This document shows, piece after piece, positions 62,058-64,000 of a stretch of DNA of 64,000 nt. The stretch is taken from the NCBI GenBank assembly GCA_029990175.1, contig JARKIP010000048.1, positions 23,150,001 to 23,214,000 of the forward strand, read 5' to 3'. Origin of the DNA: Petunia secreta (Eukaryota; Streptophyta; Magnoliopsida; Solanales; Solanaceae). The translations under genes were made by a program, and so were the position numbers. The notes under the pieces were generated by a model, which saw only the letters and a program-made list of their open reading frames with translations, was not told where the DNA came from and did not search any database. How positions within the stretch are numbered: position 1 is the stretch's first letter; each line of letters opens with the position of its first letter.

Positions 62058-62648
62058 CTTACTAATTTAATTCAGAAAATAAATATAACAATTCATAAAT
62101 AAGGGCAAGACTTAAAACAAAAAAAGACATACTGATACCTCTAAGCTGTACAAAAGAAATTGCAACTGACTACCCAACATACTATGTTTAGGGCTATCCA
62201 GACTAGACATCTAAGAGTACAGAAGAAGACAAATACCTCCTGAAGGGAGCAATATGCGACTGAAATAATAAATATAAAACTAGTGGCCATCCGGAATAAA
62301 AGCTGGCTCACCCTGATAGCTGAAGTCGTCTTCGCTCCATCACAACGTGGCGAATTCAATCCTGGAGCGAACCTGCCGAAACGAAATAGATAGACAAAAA
62401 CAAACAACAAACAAGGGTGAGTTAAAAGGACTCAATAAGTGGGGCAGACTAGCCACCTCAAAGAATAGCATAGCTAGCCAGGGAGAAAAGAAACAGATAA
62501 ATAAAATTCCTCTTATTTAAATTATGAAAGGCAGAGCCAGATAATAACTAGAAACACGTATGGAATCACAAACTCATTTAAACTAGGAACGTAAGATAGC
62601 CAGAACATATAGGTATCCCGAACATATCAACAATTAGACATACATCCT

Positions 62649-62778
62649 GTTGCAGCGTGCAACCCGATCCATATATTCATTCTGTCGCGGCGTGCAACCC
62701 GATCCATATATTTACACAATTGCGGCGTGCAAACCGATCCGTACGTTCATACCGTTGCGGCGTGCAACCCGATCCCCG
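62649..62778. repeat. 35-bp tandem array, four units (LTR 4)
   Basis: Fourth instance of the constant four-unit array. Confidence 0.88.
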
Positions 62779-62946
62779 CAACTCAGAATACGAGCCAGAA
62801 ATATATAGACAAACTGAAATATGTCCAATATGGTATACATACTGCATACACAAAACACAGCATGATAGTCACACAATAGTCAGCACGCGGTGCAATGAAA
62901 TGAGATCAATGCAGTATGATGCAATGGTGTCATATGTACCAAATAA

Positions 62947-63117
62947 ATGGAGCGGAATCCTCCTGCTCCGAGGGCGGAATCCTCCTACCCTCAATATGAT
63001 GCAATGGAGCGGAATCCTCCTGCTTCGAGGGCGGAATCCTCCTATCCTCAATATGATGCAATGGAGCGGAATCCTCCAACTCCGAGGGCGGAATCCTCCT
63101 ACCCTCAATATGATGCA
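62947..63117. repeat. 57-bp minisatellite, three units (LTR 4)
   Basis: Same unit as at 58750, with three copies instead of two, so this array also changed length after integration. Confidence 0.9.
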
Positions 63118-64000
63118 ATGTGCATACGAATGCAACATGATGCAATAATAACCCATCACCAGCGCGGGATTCTCATCGACAGCTGGAAAGTATATACCAA
63201 CTCACAGCCAAAGTACAATACTCAGATTCTCAATGCAATACCAACAACAGGACATAACATATAATATAGAATATAAATCCAAAGCTGAGGCGTAATGAGT
63301 ACGCCTATCGGCAGCTACACACGTAAGGAACACGTGGTAGAAAATCCATGAGGCCAGGTGCCTCAAAAGAAATGGATATAAACACTTACCTTGTTACAAA
63401 GTTAGCTCAGTTACTCAACAACCGCTTTATCCTTTGGATTCACTGCAAAACGATCCTGCTGTATTCAATAAGCAGAAAACGATATCAAATAAGGCTAAAG
63501 GCTTCATTCCCCACATCTTAGCGTAATCCCATTAGGAACCTGATACCCACGCGACCGGACTGTGTATCCAATGTCTAGCCTCTATGGGGTACTCCAAATC
63601 ACACATAACATCATCACAATATAAGTATAAGCATGTATGAGGTATAACAGATGTGGCAACAATAGATATGGACTCAAAGGAATGAGAAGAAAATTCTGGA
63701 TAGAATTATAGACACAACCTAGAACTCAGAATTTGTTCAACTCTTTGAATTTCTATAAAATTTTCGACAGAGTTTCCCCTGAAACTGGATGATCCGCAAA
63801 ATAGAACCAGCACTATACTACACACGGGAATGGATACCCGGATAAACTGATAACATAAACATGTTAAATGGGTAACAAGATGAGACAACTGGATGACATA
63901 ACAAATCCGCAGGTAGAATGTCTGGACAGCACCACTGTCCTGATTTTCAACCTAATTTCCAGAGTGTAGATCAAAGTTATTGACTTCATAGTCTTCATGA

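Larger units (their letters stand above)
57763..64000 (-). mobile_element. Second LARD-like element, deletion derivative
   Basis: LTR (57763-60754), shortened internal part (60755-62057) and second LTR (62058 to beyond the window), inserted in the hAT transposase. Orientation minus, as in the first copy. Internal DNA shares stretches with 4390-5280 of the first copy but the portion next to the primer site, the site itself and the first ~80 bp of the second LTR are gone. No coding capacity is visible. The right edge and target duplication are outside the window. Confidence 0.8.
62058..64000 (-). repeat. LTR 4 (5' LTR), cut by deletion and by window end
   Basis: Begins in TAATTTAATTCAGAAAAT, equivalent to position ~80 of the LTR, and runs almost identically to LTR 3 up to the window edge. 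Carries the 35-bp array (62649-62778) and the 57-bp array. Confidence 0.85.

Overview
The window is plant nuclear DNA, very probably from a Solanaceae or related asterid. The reasons are long introns with GT-AG (and one GC-AG) junctions, AT-rich intergenic DNA, LTR retrotransposons of the Reina, CRM-like and copia types, Stowaway, MULE and hAT MITEs, and a SINE whose body resembles the tobacco TS family. The family-level placement is inference. Nothing here looks bacterial, viral or organellar.

Layout. 1-11.7 kb: a decayed Ty3/gypsy chromovirus (Reina-like, + strand) whose reverse transcriptase is split by a complete 8.4-kb element (721-9110, minus strand). That element has 2.6-2.7-kb LTRs, a tRNA-iMet primer site, a polypurine tract, a 5-bp target duplication and a 3-kb internal region without recognisable gag-pol, so it is LARD-like and non-autonomous. 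11.7-15 kb: AT-rich spacer with a 33-bp minisatellite and a possible Helitron end. 15.06-18.74 kb: an intact six-exon receptor-like cytoplasmic kinase (RLCK-VII/PBS1-like, 421 aa). 19.4-20.3 kb: a MULE-type MITE with long inverted repeats and an exact 9-bp duplication. 21-24.7 kb: a CRM-like chromovirus relic on the minus strand, joined without visible duplication to a copia 3' fragment plus LTR (24.7-26.15 kb).

26.4-45.0 kb: two intact half-size ABCA transporter genes, head to head. The minus-strand gene (18 exons, 900 aa) belongs to the larger plant ABCA clade; the plus-strand gene (16 exons, 949 aa) is ABCA2-like. Their introns hold a SINE, a hAT MITE, another tRNA-derived SINE and a truncated LINE. 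They share a 2.8-kb upstream interval with a 106-bp tandem duplication, a T36 tract and a Helitron-like terminus. 46.5-48.0 kb: an intronless CBL-interacting protein kinase (CIPK/SnRK3, 500 aa) with an unusual Cys-rich tail, convergent with ABCA2.

48-64 kb: mobile DNA again. There are two Stowaway MITEs nested in each other, a solo LTR, and a three-layer nest: a copia element interrupted by a hAT transposon, itself interrupted by a second, deletion-derived relative of the LARD-like element (57763 to the window end).

The host genes are two kinases of signalling type and two membrane transporters; I see no sign that they form one pathway. The most unusual material is the LARD-like family: its four LTRs carry a constant 35-bp four-unit array and, at an equivalent place, different minisatellites (54-bp in one copy, 57-bp in the other). 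Its LTR boundary differs between the two copies, and its non-coding internal domain is partly conserved.
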